Below, piece by piece: positions 36,229 to 46,067 of a stretch of DNA of 64,000 nucleotides. The stretch is from positions 1 to 64,000 of the forward strand of contig CAWELN010000012.1 in assembly GCA_963809795.1 (NCBI GenBank), read 5' to 3'. Numbering within the stretch: the first letter of the stretch is position 1; every line of letters begins with the position of its first letter. The translations under genes were made by a program, and so were the position numbers. The stretch comes from DASUAS01 sp963809795. GTDB taxonomy: Bacteria; Actinomycetota; Acidimicrobiia; IMCC26256; DASPTH01. The notes under the pieces were generated by a model. It made no database searches. It was not told the origin of the DNA and saw nothing but the letters and a program-made list of their open reading frames with translations.

Positions 36229-37256
36229 GGTCGTACCCCAATCGACGGCGGGCCAGCCCCCGGAGGTGATAGCCCTCGTCCCCCAACAGCGCGCTCGACA
36301 GCAACGCTCGGCGCAGGTGCACGTGCACGAAGCACTCCCAGGTGTTGCCGATCCCACCGTGGACCTGGATCGCGGTCTCGCACACCGCGCGCGCCGCCCG
36401 CGCGCAGTACGCCTTTGCCGTCGCGCCCGCGTCCCACGCGTCCTCGGGCGCCAACGCGTCGACCGCCCACGCCGCGTACTGCGCCACGCTCACCGCGCCC
36501 TCGACCAGCACCCGCGACTCCGCCAGGAGGTGCTGCACCGCCTGGAATGAACCGATGGCGACGCCGTACTGCTCGCGCTCCTGCGCATAGGTGCGCGTCG
36601 TCTCCAACGTGCCCTCCATGATGCCGACCAGGTCGGCCACCGTGATCGCCAACGCCAGCGCCCGCGTCCGCGTCCGCATGTCGTCGGCGACGGCCGGTCC
36701 CACGAGCACGTCGGGCGCGCCGGCGTCGAGGCGCAACGGGGCGACGGCGCGGGTCAGGTCGGTGGCGGGCGCGGGCGGTGGGAGCGGGACGTCGACCACC
36801 GACGCCGTGCCGCCGGGTTCGGCCGCGCCTACGAGGAGCCCGCGCTCCGAGCCCGCGCAGTCGACCGCGACGCCTTCCGCTTCGCCCGACGGTGCCCGGA
36901 CCGCGACGTCGAGCAACGCGCCGTCGAGCACGATGCTCACCGCCCGGGCGTCCAGGTCGAGGCCCGCCTGGCGGGCGAGATCGGCGGCGACGACCGGACC
37001 GAGGAACGGAACATCGGCCGCGGCGCGCGCCCAGCTCCCGCGCCACGATCGCCACCTCCACCCCGGTGGCGAGCGGGCCGTCGTCCTCGCCCGGCCCCCG
37101 CAGGTCGAACCAGCCGGCCGAGTCGGCCGCCTTGGCCAGCCGTGCCCGCCGGGCGGTGTCGTCGAGATCGGCCACGGTGCGGGGGCCGAGATCGGCGAGC
37201 AGGGCGGCGGTCGCCGACCGCAACGCGAGCTGCTCGTCCGAGTACCGGGTGTCCAC
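36218..37256 (-). pseudogene. Acyl-CoA dehydrogenase, partner subunit, frameshifted once
   Basis: The gene should start at GTG 37256 (VDTRYSDEQLALRSATAALLADLGPRT), two bases after the ligase stop. It runs to about 37020 (EVAIVARELGA), changes frame, and continues AADVPFLGPVVAADLARQAG to the conserved C-terminal domain: ETTRTYAQEREQYGVAIGSFQAVQHLLAES and QVHGGIGNTWECFVHVHLRRALL. About 345 residues if repaired. The frame change occurs in a run of GC repeats, so a sequencing error is likely and the gene may be intact in the organism. It forms a pair with 35095-36228. Confidence 0.8.
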
Positions 37257-37258
37257 CC

Positions 37259-38863
37259 CTACGCCCTCCCGCCCACAGCCCGGCTGCGGAGCACGTCCTT
37301 CTCGACCTTCCCGGCTGCGTTCACCGGCAGCTCGGTGACGATCTCGACGGCCCGCGGCACCTTGTAGTTGGCCATCGCGGTCCGCGCCCACTCGATCAGC
37401 TCGTCCGGGGCGAGCGCGGCCGCGGGCGCGACCACGACGAAGGCCATGCCGACCTCGCCCAGTCGTGCGTCGGGCATGCCGACCACCGCCACCTGACCCA
37501 CAGCCGGATGCGCCAGCAGGAGGTTCTCGATCTCGGCCGGGTACGCGTTGAAGCCGCCGACGATGAACATGTCCTTCTTGCGTCCGACGATGCGCAGGCA
37601 GCCGCGCTCGTCCAGCGTGCCGAGGTCGCCGGTGTGCAGCCAGCCGTCGGCGTCGATCGTGCGCGCGGTCTCCGTCGGGTCGTCGAGGTAGCCGCGCATC
37701 ACGCTGTACCCGCGCACGAGCACCTCGCCCGGCGCGCCCACCCCCACGGTGGCGCCGTCGTCGTCGGCGATGCGGACCTCGAGGCCGGGACGGGCCCGCC
37801 CCACCGTGGTGGCGATCGTCTCGAAGTCGTCGTCGGGGGCGGTGGCCGTGAGCGTCCCGGCCTCGGTCAAGCCGTAGCCCGTGACGATCAGCTGGAACGG
37901 CAGCTCCTCGTGCATGCGCCGGATCAGCTCGACGGGGATGTCGGCGGCGCCGGTGACGGCCAACCGCAACGTCGAGAGGTCGTAGCGATCGCGATCCGGA
38001 TGGTCGAGGATCGACTGGTACACGGTGGGCGGTCCGGGGAAGACGGTCACCGACTCTGCGGCCACGGTCCGCAGCAGGTCGTCGACCTCGAAGACGGGCT
38101 TCGGGATGATGGTCGCGCCGCGCATCAGCGCGGCGAGGCAGCCGGCCTTGTAGCCGAACATGTGGAAGAACGGGTTCACGATCAGGTACCGGTCGCCCTC
38201 GACGAGGCCGGCCATGTCGCACCAGTCGGAGAACTGGCGCAGCGTCTGGGCGTGGGTCATCAGCACGCCCTTCGGCGCACCGGTGGTCCCCGACGTGAAC
38301 AGCACGTCGCTGACGTCGTCACCGCGCACCGCCTGCCAACGCGCGTCGACCGCCTTGCTGTCGACGCGGTCGCCCGAGCGCACGAACGCGTCGAGTGAGT
38401 GATCCGCCTTCGAGGGCTCGTCGAAGCCGACGACCACGTCGAGCGCGGGCAGGTCGCCGCGGAGGTCGGCGATGGTGGCGGCGTAGTCCGTCCCGAGGAA
38501 CTCGCCGACGGTGAAGACGGCCCGCGCGCCGCTGCGCGCCAGGATGTAGCGCACCTCCTCCCCCTTGAACCGGGTGTTCACCGGCACCACCGCGGCGCCC
38601 GCGCCGAGGGTGCCGAGTGCGGCCACCAGCCACTCGTACCGGTTCGGGGACCAGATCGCGACCCGGTCGCCGGGCTCGACGCCGGACGCCATCAGCGCTC
38701 CCGTCACGCGCCGGGCCTCGCCGATGAGCTCGGTGAAGGTCACCCGACGGTCGCCGTCCACGACCGCGTGGGCGTCACCGAAGCGCGCCGCGGCGTCGGC
38801 CGCCATCGCCGGGATCGATCCCCAGAGCAGGTCGCCCCGCGTGGCGGGGTGCTCGGCGCTCAC
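37259..38863 (-). CDS. FadD3-like acyl-CoA synthetase
   Basis: 534 residues. Motifs: VLFTSGTTGAPKGVLMTHAQ (about residue 188), NPFFHMFGYKAGCLAALMRGATIIP, VFPGPPTVYQSILDHPDRDRYDLSTLRLAVTGAA, YGLTEAGTLT, GWLHTGDLGTLDERGCLRIVGRKKDM and the lysine motif NAAGKVEKDVLRS. The FFHxFGYKAG...PGPPTxYQS pattern is that of the FadD3 family, which in mycobacteria activates the steroid C/D-ring remnant HIP. Here the substrate is unknown but may be an alicyclic or branched acid. Start GTG 38863 overlaps the preceding stop as GTGA. Confidence 0.85.
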   Translation of the reverse strand: MSAEHPATRGDLLWGSIPAMAADAAARFGDAHAVVDGDRRVTFTELIGEARRVTGALMASGVEPGDRVAIWSPNRYEWLVAALGTLGAGAAVVPVNTRFKGEEVRYILARSGARAVFTVGEFLGTDYAATIADLRGDLPALDVVVGFDEPSKADHSLDAFVRSGDRVDSKAVDARWQAVRGDDVSDVLFTSGTTGAPKGVLMTHAQTLRQFSDWCDMAGLVEGDRYLIVNPFFHMFGYKAGCLAALMRGATIIPKPVFEVDDLLRTVAAESVTVFPGPPTVYQSILDHPDRDRYDLSTLRLAVTGAADIPVELIRRMHEELPFQLIVTGYGLTEAGTLTATAPDDDFETIATTVGRARPGLEVRIADDDGATVGVGAPGEVLVRGYSVMRGYLDDPTETARTIDADGWLHTGDLGTLDERGCLRIVGRKKDMFIVGGFNAYPAEIENLLLAHPAVGQVAVVGMPDARLGEVGMAFVVVAPAAALAPDELIEWARTAMANYKVPRAVEIVTELPVNAAGKVEKDVLRSRAVGGRA

Positions 38864-39813
38864 GTGAGGTCGGGCGCGAGCGACGCCAGGAACTCGCGCG
38901 TCCGGCCGGCCGAGGCCAGGATCTCGTCCCGCCCGCGGCCCAGCGGCAGGACACGGGCCGAGAAGTCGGTCGTGCCGGCGTCGGCGTACGACCGGAGCCG
39001 GCGCTCGACGTCGGCCTCGGTCCCCAGCGCGGCCATGTCACCGACGTCGCCGGCGTCACCCCGCTCGAGCAGGCGCTGATAGTTCGGGGAGTACTCCGCG
39101 TGCCCGAGCATCAGGTTGGCCCGCTCGCGCGCCGCGTCCACCTCGTCGGACGCGCACAGGCACACCGCCACGCCCGCGACCACGCGGGGCGCGGGCCGGC
39201 CCGCACCCTCGGCCGCCTTCGTGATCCGCGGCACCACGTGCTCGGCGATGGCGCGCTCGTCGGCCATCCAGAGCACCGTGCCGTCGGCGCGCTCGCCCGC
39301 GATCCGGAGCATCACCGGACCGAGCGCGGCCAGCAGCACCGGTACCGGCAGGTCGGTCACGTCGAGCGGGTTGTGGATGCGGAACCGGTCGTTCACGACG
39401 TCGACCGGGTCGGGGCCCGAGAACATGGCGTCGAACACGTCGAGGTAGTCCTCGACCAGCTGCGCCGGCTGCTCGTAGGGCAACCCGAGCATGTCGTCGA
39501 CGATCCAGTGGTGCGACGGTCCGACCCCGAGGCGGAAGCGCCCGTCGCACGCCGCCTGCACCGAGAGCGCCTGCTGGCCGAGCGCGATCGGGTGGCGGGA
39601 CTGGAGCGGCACGACCGCGGTGCCGAGCTCGATGCGGGTCGTCTCGCGCCCGATCAGCGCGACCGCGGTCATGGCGTCGAAGTCCTGCGGGAGCTGCGGG
39701 ATCCACGCGGTGGCGAACCCGGCCTCGTCGGCCGCCCGCGCGTCGTCCACCATCTGGTCGACCTTCCGCGCGTACCGGCGGGTCTCCGGTCCGATCATGA
39801 TCCCGATCCGCAC
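38860..39813 (-). CDS. LLM-class oxidoreductase (probably F420-dependent)
   Basis: 317 residues from GTG 39813. The TIM-barrel luciferase-like family is shown by VRIGIMIGPETRRYARKVDQ, ADEAGFATAWIPQLPQDFDAM, GTAVVPLQSRHPIALGQQAL, FRLGVGPSHHWIVDDMLGLPYEQP and VPVLLAALGPVMLRIAGERADGTVLWM. These motifs are typical of the F420 branch common in Actinobacteria. It could reduce or oxidise an acyl-CoA or ketone intermediate. Its end overlaps the FadD3-like start by four bases, so the two are co-transcribed. The F420 assignment is by family, not by visible cofactor residues. Confidence 0.82.
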   Translation of the reverse strand: MRIGIMIGPETRRYARKVDQMVDDARAADEAGFATAWIPQLPQDFDAMTAVALIGRETTRIELGTAVVPLQSRHPIALGQQALSVQAACDGRFRLGVGPSHHWIVDDMLGLPYEQPAQLVEDYLDVFDAMFSGPDPVDVVNDRFRIHNPLDVTDLPVPVLLAALGPVMLRIAGERADGTVLWMADERAIAEHVVPRITKAAEGAGRPAPRVVAGVAVCLCASDEVDAARERANLMLGHAEYSPNYQRLLERGDAGDVGDMAALGTEADVERRLRSYADAGTTDFSARVLPLGRGRDEILASAGRTREFLASLAPDLT

Positions 39814-39818
39814 GGTGC

Positions 39819-40256
39819 CTACTTGATCTCTTGGCCGGCGACGAAGCGGGCGGGGTCGTGCGCGTTGCCGGAGTCGAACCCGCCGCTGCGGCGCATGAAG
39901 GTGGTCGAACGCGAGCGGATCCGCCAACCGTCGGGGGTGCGCGCGTACTCGTCCTCGTACCAGGCGAGCCGCATCTCGTGGCTGGTCTGGTCGATGAACA
40001 CGTAGTGCTGGACACCGGTGGCGGTGTCGCCGTGGAACTCGACGACCGGAGGATTGCCGATGTACTGGCCCGGCGGCGCGCTCTTCAGCAGCATCGGGAA
40101 GTGCTCGAGCCCGTACGGGGTGCCGAACGCGTGGTACACGCCGTCGGGCGTGAAGACCTCGAGCCAGTGGTCATTGTCCTTGCGGGCCGACAACATCATG
40201 TAGCGCGCGCACAGCTGCTGGATCTCGAGCTGGTCGCTCATCTCCGCTTGGTCCAT
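39819..40256 (-). CDS. SnoaL-like (NTF2 fold) protein
   Basis: 145 residues. ATG 40256 follows GAGGAG at a proper distance. The pattern LEIQQLCARYMMLSARKDNDHWLEVFTPDGVYHAFGTPY is the N-terminal helix and first strands of SnoaL-like ring cyclase/dehydratase relatives. The end has YEDEYARTPDGWRIRSRSTTFM. Members in catabolic clusters act as hydratases, isomerases or small ligand-binding proteins. It ends five bases before the LLM gene starts. Catalytic residues are not clear. Confidence 0.75.
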   Translation of the reverse strand: MDQAEMSDQLEIQQLCARYMMLSARKDNDHWLEVFTPDGVYHAFGTPYGLEHFPMLLKSAPPGQYIGNPPVVEFHGDTATGVQHYVFIDQTSHEMRLAWYEDEYARTPDGWRIRSRSTTFMRRSGGFDSGNAHDPARFVAGQEIK

Positions 40257-40279
40257 GTCGTGCTCCTCGCCTGTCGCGA

Positions 40280-41044
40280 TCAGGTGACGCGCCCGCCGTT
40301 GACGCCGATGATCTGTCCGGTGACGTATCCGGCTTCGTCGGACACGAGGTATGCGCACGCGGCGGCGATGTCGTCGGGCACGCCGACGCGGCGCACGGGA
40401 AGGTGGCGACCGACGTCGTCCAGCGTGCCGCCACCGAAGCGCCCCTCCGCCGCGGCGCGCCGGCTCATCGGGGTGTCGATCGCGCCGGGCGGGATGGTGT
40501 TGACGGTGATGCCGCGCGGCCCGAGCTCGAGCGCCAGGGTCTTGGTCAGCGCGATCACGCCACCCTTCGACGCCGAGTAGTGACCCATCAACGCCGCCCC
40601 CGTCTGCGCGCTCGACGACGAGATGTTCACGATCCGGCCCCACTTGGCCTCGAGCATGTCGGGCAGTGCCGACTGCGTGCAGTGGAAGGTGCCGGTGAGG
40701 TTCACCGCGATGATGCGCTCCCACTGCTCCGTGCTGATGTCCATGAATTGGTCGAAGCCGTCCTTGCCCGCCCCGTTCACCAGGACGAGCACCGGGCCGA
40801 GGCGGTTGCGGGTGGTCGCCACCGCCTCGTCGACCTGGGCGCGGTCGGAGACGTCGACCGCGCAGGCGAGCGCCTCACCGCCCTTGTCGCGGATGCCCTG
40901 CGCGGCGCACTCGGCGGCCTCGAGGTCGACGTCGAAGATCGAGACCTTGGCCCCGTCACGGGCCAGGCGTTCGCTGATCGCCAGCCCGATCCCCGAGGCA
41001 CCCCCGGTCACGATCGCGGTGGACCCCACAAACGGCATCTCCAC
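40280..41044 (-). CDS. Short-chain dehydrogenase/reductase
   Basis: 254 residues, classical SDR. It has a GGASGIG cofactor loop near residue 14, FDVDLEAAE at the acidic position that favours NAD(H), NGAGKDGF in place of the usual NNAG, the active-site Ser in IVNISSSSAQTGA, the YSASK motif (Tyr-x-x-x-Lys), and a C-terminal GYVTGQIIGVNGG. It would oxidise a hydroxyacyl intermediate or reduce a ketone. It is 23 bases upstream of the SnoaL-like gene and follows the B12-binding subunit on the same strand, so it is part of the array. Confidence 0.87.
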   Translation of the reverse strand: MEMPFVGSTAIVTGGASGIGLAISERLARDGAKVSIFDVDLEAAECAAQGIRDKGGEALACAVDVSDRAQVDEAVATTRNRLGPVLVLVNGAGKDGFDQFMDISTEQWERIIAVNLTGTFHCTQSALPDMLEAKWGRIVNISSSSAQTGAALMGHYSASKGGVIALTKTLALELGPRGITVNTIPPGAIDTPMSRRAAAEGRFGGGTLDDVGRHLPVRRVGVPDDIAAACAYLVSDEAGYVTGQIIGVNGGRVT

Positions 41045-41064
41045 TCCAGTTCGGTTTCGGTGGC

Positions 41065-41478
41065 TCAGGCGACGGTGCCGGTGAGCTTACGGACGTCCGC
41101 CACCAATGTCTCGATGGGTGTGCCGGTCGGGAACACCGCCGCCGCGCCGAGGTCGAGCAGCGGTTGCACGTCGGCCTGCGGCACCGTCCCGCCGACCACC
41201 ACCTTGATGTCGCCGACGCCCGAGGCCCGCAACGCCTCGACGGTCTTGCGGGTGAGCCCGAGGTGCGCGCCCGAGAGGATGGAGAGGCCGATGAGGTCGA
41301 CGTCCTCCTGGAGCGCGATGGCGGCGATGACCTCCGGCTTCTGCCGGATCCCGGTGTAGATCACCTCGAACCCCGCGTCGCGCAGCGCGCGGGCGACGAG
41401 CTTCGCGCCCCGGTCGTGGCCGTCGAGGCCCGGCTTCGCCACCAGCACGCGGACCGGAGCCCTGACCGGAGCTGGCAT
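41065..41478 (-). CDS. Cobalamin-binding subunit of an acyl-CoA mutase
   Basis: About 137 residues. VLVAKPGLDGHDRGAKLVARALRDAGFEVIYTGIRQ contains the base-off/His-on motif DxHxxG (DGHDRG), followed by LIGLSILSGAHL and VVGGTVPQADVQPLLDLGAAAVFPTGTP, the second and third cobalamin motifs. This is the small, separately encoded B12 domain that pairs with the large subunit at 41602-43197. ATG 41478 is chosen; GTG 41484 is possible but touches the repeat that separates the two subunit genes. Similar split enzymes include isobutyryl-CoA, 2-hydroxyisobutyryl-CoA and methylmalonyl-CoA mutases. Confidence 0.87.
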   Translation of the reverse strand: MPAPVRAPVRVLVAKPGLDGHDRGAKLVARALRDAGFEVIYTGIRQKPEVIAAIALQEDVDLIGLSILSGAHLGLTRKTVEALRASGVGDIKVVVGGTVPQADVQPLLDLGAAAVFPTGTPIETLVADVRKLTGTVA

Positions 41479-41482
41479 CACC

Positions 41483-41601
41483 ACTGGTCGATTCCGCTAC
41501 GGCGTCCCGGCCTCCGGCCACGCCTCCGCTGCATCTCCATCACGACTGGTCGATTCCGCTACGGCGTCCCGGCCTCCGGCCACGCCTCCGCTGCATCTCC
41601 A

Positions 41602-41604
<3 letters not shown>
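41483..41604. repeat. Tandem pair of a 60-base REP-like repeat
   Basis: Two identical 60-base units (41483-41542, 41545-41604), period 62, lie between the two mutase subunit genes. Each contains GGCGT...ACGCC and GGCC-TCC-GGCC inverted repeats able to form a stem-loop. The second copy covers the stop codon of the large-subunit gene. A third, slightly different copy is at 48263-48320. Confidence 0.8.
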
Positions 41605-43197
<1,593 letters not shown>

Positions 43198-43295
43198 GGA
43201 GATATCTTATATTCGGGTGCCGCCCGCTGTCATCCCCGCCGCGGCCAGACCGGACAAGGGGATCGCGATTCCGCGATCTGATATTCTATCCAGCA
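43198..43295. promoter_or_regulatory. Divergent promoter with inverted repeat
   Basis: Between the mutase (minus) and enoyl-CoA hydratase (plus). GATCGCG-ATTC-CGCGATC (43261-43278) is a perfect 7-base inverted repeat just upstream of a plus-strand -10 candidate TATTCT (43282-43287), which lies eight bases before ATG 43296. On the minus strand TATAAG lies about nine bases before GTG 43197. Both genes may be transcribed leaderless. The nearby GntR regulator (45270-46010) is a candidate binder. Confidence 0.5.
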
Positions 43296-44081
43296 ATGGG
43301 CGCTGCGGGCGGTGTGCGGCTCGACCGTGACGACGGGCTCGCCGTGCTCACCATCGACCGGCCCGAGGCGCGCAACGCCATCGCCCGCGCCACCATGCAG
43401 GAGCTGGCGGCGGCGCTCGACGAGGTGGCGGACTCCCCGGCGCGTGTGCTCGTGGTCACCGGCGCCGGCGACCGCGTGTTCGTGGCCGGCGGCGACCTGA
43501 AGGAGCTCGCCGCCGTCCGCACCCTCGAGGACGCCACCGCCATGGCCGCGACCATGCGCGCGGTCCTCGACCGCGTGGCGACGCTGCCGGTGCCGGTGCT
43601 GGCCGCGGTCAACGGCGACGCCTACGGCGGCGGCGCCGAGGTGGCGGTGGCGTGCGACATCCGCATCGCCGCCGACGACGTGCGGTGCGCGTTCAACCAG
43701 GTGGCGCTGGGGATCATGCCGGCGTGGGGTGGCATCGAGCGCCTGACCGCGCTCGTGGGACGCGGCCGGGCGCTGGCGTTGATGACGACCGGTCGAGTGC
43801 TCGACGCGGCGGCCGCACTGGACCAGGGCCTCTTCGACGAGGTGGTGCCGCGCGAGCACTTCGACGAGCGCTGGCGCGAGGTGGCGGCCCAGATCGCGCG
43901 CGCGCCACGGGACGCGCTCGTGGGCATCAAGGCCGCGCAGCGCGCCGCGTTCCCCACCGCGCGACCGGAGCTCGCCGCGGACGCAATCGAGTCGTTCGCC
44001 CGGACCTGGATCGCCGAGACGCACTGGAAGATGGTGGAGGAAGCCGAGCAGCGCCGACGGGCGGCGCGCGAGCGGAGCTGA
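43296..44081 (+). CDS. Enoyl-CoA hydratase/isomerase family protein
   Basis: 261 residues. Crotonase fold: VRLDRDDGLAVLTIDRPEARNAI, VLVVTGAGDRVFVAGGDLKELA (oxyanion loop), LPVPVLAAVNGDAYGGGAEVAVACDIRIAADD (second oxyanion Gly), FNQVALGIMPAWGGIERLTALVGRG. The usual catalytic Glu of crotonase (at IPEAGG-type loops) is replaced in LGIMPAWGG, so the reaction may differ from simple hydration. It is the only plus-strand gene in this part and converges on the CoA transferase with two bases between the stops. Confidence 0.85.
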   Translation: MGAAGGVRLDRDDGLAVLTIDRPEARNAIARATMQELAAALDEVADSPARVLVVTGAGDRVFVAGGDLKELAAVRTLEDATAMAATMRAVLDRVATLPVPVLAAVNGDAYGGGAEVAVACDIRIAADDVRCAFNQVALGIMPAWGGIERLTALVGRGRALALMTTGRVLDAAAALDQGLFDEVVPREHFDERWREVAAQIARAPRDALVGIKAAQRAAFPTARPELAADAIESFARTWIAETHWKMVEEAEQRRRAARERS

Positions 44082-44083
44082 CC

Positions 44084-45265
44084 TCAGGCGATCGCGCCCG
44101 ACGCCCGGAGCTCGGCGATCCGCGCCGCCGGGTACCCGATCCCCTCCAGGGTCTCGCCGGTGTGCTCGCCGAGCAAAGGCGCCGGGCCCATGGTGTCGCG
44201 ACCGCGGGAAGGAAGCGGGCCGCGCAGGTGCTCGTACGCGCCGTACGCCGGGTGCTCGGCGCGCACGAGGAGCCCGCGGGCGCGGGTCTGGGGCTCGGCG
44301 AGCGCGCCGGCCACGTCGTTCACCGCGCCGCAGGCGACGCCCCACTCGGCCAGGCGCGTCTCCCACACCCGGCTCGTGGCACCGAGCAGGATCTCCTGCA
44401 CACGGCCGAGGACCTCGTCGCGGTGCTCCCAACGACCTTCGCGGCTCGTGAACCGATCGTCGGCCAGGAACGGATCGGCGAGCGCCTGCACGAACCGACG
44501 CCACATGCCGTCGTTGCCGATGAAGAGCGCGAGGTGACCGTCGGCGGTCCGGAAGTTCTGCGCGGGCACGAGCGACGGGTGCGCGGAGTTCTCGGTGCGG
44601 CTGAAGGTGGCGCCGCGGTTGCGCTGCCACGACGCGAGGTAGGTCAACATCGAGATCTGCACGTCGAACAGCGCGAGATCGACGTGAGTCCCGATCCCGG
44701 TGCGGGCGCGTTCGACGAGCGCGGCGCACACACCCAGCGCGGCGGTGATCCCGCCGCTGTGATCCACGTAGGAGATGCCCGCCTTCGTCGGGGGCCCGTC
44801 GGGCTCGCCGGCCAGGCTCATGACGCCCGCCAACGCCTGGATCGTGTAGTCGTATCCCGCGCGCGGCGCGTCGGGTCCGGTCTCGCCGTAGCCGGTGAGC
44901 GAGCACGTGACGACGGTCGGGTTCACGCGGTGCAGCGCGTCGTGGTCCAACCCGAACTTGGCGAGGACGCCCGGGCGGTAGTTGTCGATCACGACGTCGG
45001 CATTGCGTACGAGATCCTCCACGACCACCCGTCCCTCCTCGCTGGCGAGCCGCACCCCGATCGAGCGCTTGCCGCTGTTCAACGCGAGGAAGTAGAGCGA
45101 CTGGTCGCCCTGGAAGTGCGGCCCCATCGAGCGCGCGTCGTCGGGATGTGAAGGGTCCTCGACCTTGAGCACGTCGGCGCCGAGGTCGGCGAGGACCAGG
45201 CCGGCGTAGGGGCCGGCCAGGAAGTGGCAGAGCTCGAGCACGCGGATGCCGTCGAGCGGCGCCAC
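44084..45265 (-). CDS. CaiB/BaiF-family CoA transferase
   Basis: 393 residues, class III CoA transferase. Typical start APLDGIRVLELCHFLAGPYAGLVLADLGADVLKVEDP, then NSGKRSIGVRLASEEGR, NADVVIDNYRPGVLAKFGLD, TGYGETGPDAPRAGYDYTIQALAGVMSLAG and SYVDHSGGITAALGVCAALVERARTGIGTHVDLALFD. The catalytic Asp should be that in SYVDH. Members move CoA between carboxylic acids or act as racemases. Five bases separate its GTG start from the GntR stop, so the two form an operon. Confidence 0.87.
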   Translation of the reverse strand: MAPLDGIRVLELCHFLAGPYAGLVLADLGADVLKVEDPSHPDDARSMGPHFQGDQSLYFLALNSGKRSIGVRLASEEGRVVVEDLVRNADVVIDNYRPGVLAKFGLDHDALHRVNPTVVTCSLTGYGETGPDAPRAGYDYTIQALAGVMSLAGEPDGPPTKAGISYVDHSGGITAALGVCAALVERARTGIGTHVDLALFDVQISMLTYLASWQRNRGATFSRTENSAHPSLVPAQNFRTADGHLALFIGNDGMWRRFVQALADPFLADDRFTSREGRWEHRDEVLGRVQEILLGATSRVWETRLAEWGVACGAVNDVAGALAEPQTRARGLLVRAEHPAYGAYEHLRGPLPSRGRDTMGPAPLLGEHTGETLEGIGYPAARIAELRASGAIA

Positions 45266-45269
45266 GGTG

Positions 45270-46010
45270 CTACGCCGCGCCAGACTCCGTCGCTTCCACG
45301 GCGTCGCCGGTATCGCGTTCCCAGTACCCCATCTCCTGGAGGATCTCGACCGCGAGGTCGCCGCTCTCCGCGAGGTGGTGCTCCATCATGCGCTGGGTCT
45401 CGTGCGCGTCGTGCGCCTCGAGCGCGGTGAGGATGCGTGCGTGGTGGCCGGCGGAGATGGTGGCCCACGTGGGAGCGAACTCGAAGTACCGCACCGGGAG
45501 GCTGCGCGACAGCAGGCCGAGCACCGACGCCAACCGGCGGGAGCCTCCGGCGCGGTTGATGATCCGGTGGAACTCGTGGTTCCAGCGCGCCTTGTCCTCC
45601 GGGTCGGTGGCGGCGACGAACGACTCGTGGATGCGGCGCAGGTGCGCGAGCTCTTCGTCGCTCAGCGAGGTGGCGGCGCGACTGCCGGCGAGGCCGGCGA
45701 TCAGCCCGAAGATGCGGTAGTGGTCGACGACGTCGGCCCGCTCGAGGCGGGCGACGAATGCACCGCGCCGCGGCACCGCGTCGATGAGGCTCTCCTGCGC
45801 CAGCTCGATGAGCGCCTCGCGCACCGGCAGCCGGCTGATGCCGAGCGCCTCGCTGATCTCGTCCTGATCGATCTTGGTGCCGGGCGGGAGCTGACCGGTG
45901 AGGATCTGCTCCCGGAGGTAGGCGGCGGCGGTGTCCTTCAGGCTCGGGTGGTTCACCGGTCCGGGGCGCGGCGGCAGCTCGACCGGGGTCTCGGCCTGGG
46001 TCTCAGCCAT
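45270..46010 (-). CDS. GntR family transcriptional regulator (FCD type)
   Basis: 246 residues. The winged helix reads LREQILTGQLPPGTKIDQDEISEALGISRLPVREALIELAQESLIDAVPRRGAFV, a textbook GntR domain. The C-terminal FCD effector domain has Asp/His metal-ligand positions typical of FadR/VanR-like regulators (FHRIINRAGGSRRLASVLG, ISAGHHARILTALEAHD). These usually bind organic acids. It is first in a two-gene unit with the CoA transferase and could also control the divergent promoter at 43198-43295. The target site is not identified. Confidence 0.87.
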   Translation of the reverse strand: MAETQAETPVELPPRPGPVNHPSLKDTAAAYLREQILTGQLPPGTKIDQDEISEALGISRLPVREALIELAQESLIDAVPRRGAFVARLERADVVDHYRIFGLIAGLAGSRAATSLSDEELAHLRRIHESFVAATDPEDKARWNHEFHRIINRAGGSRRLASVLGLLSRSLPVRYFEFAPTWATISAGHHARILTALEAHDAHETQRMMEHHLAESGDLAVEILQEMGYWERDTGDAVEATESGAA

Positions 46011-46067
46011 CTCTTCTCCCCATTCGTGGTCCAGGATATCGACGCGCTCGCGACGTCGGTGCGACGC

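Noticed and set aside
38860..39927. Longer LLM oxidoreductase start at 39927
   Set aside because: The added residues overlap the SnoaL-like gene and are arginine-rich; GTG 39813 starts the conserved barrel.
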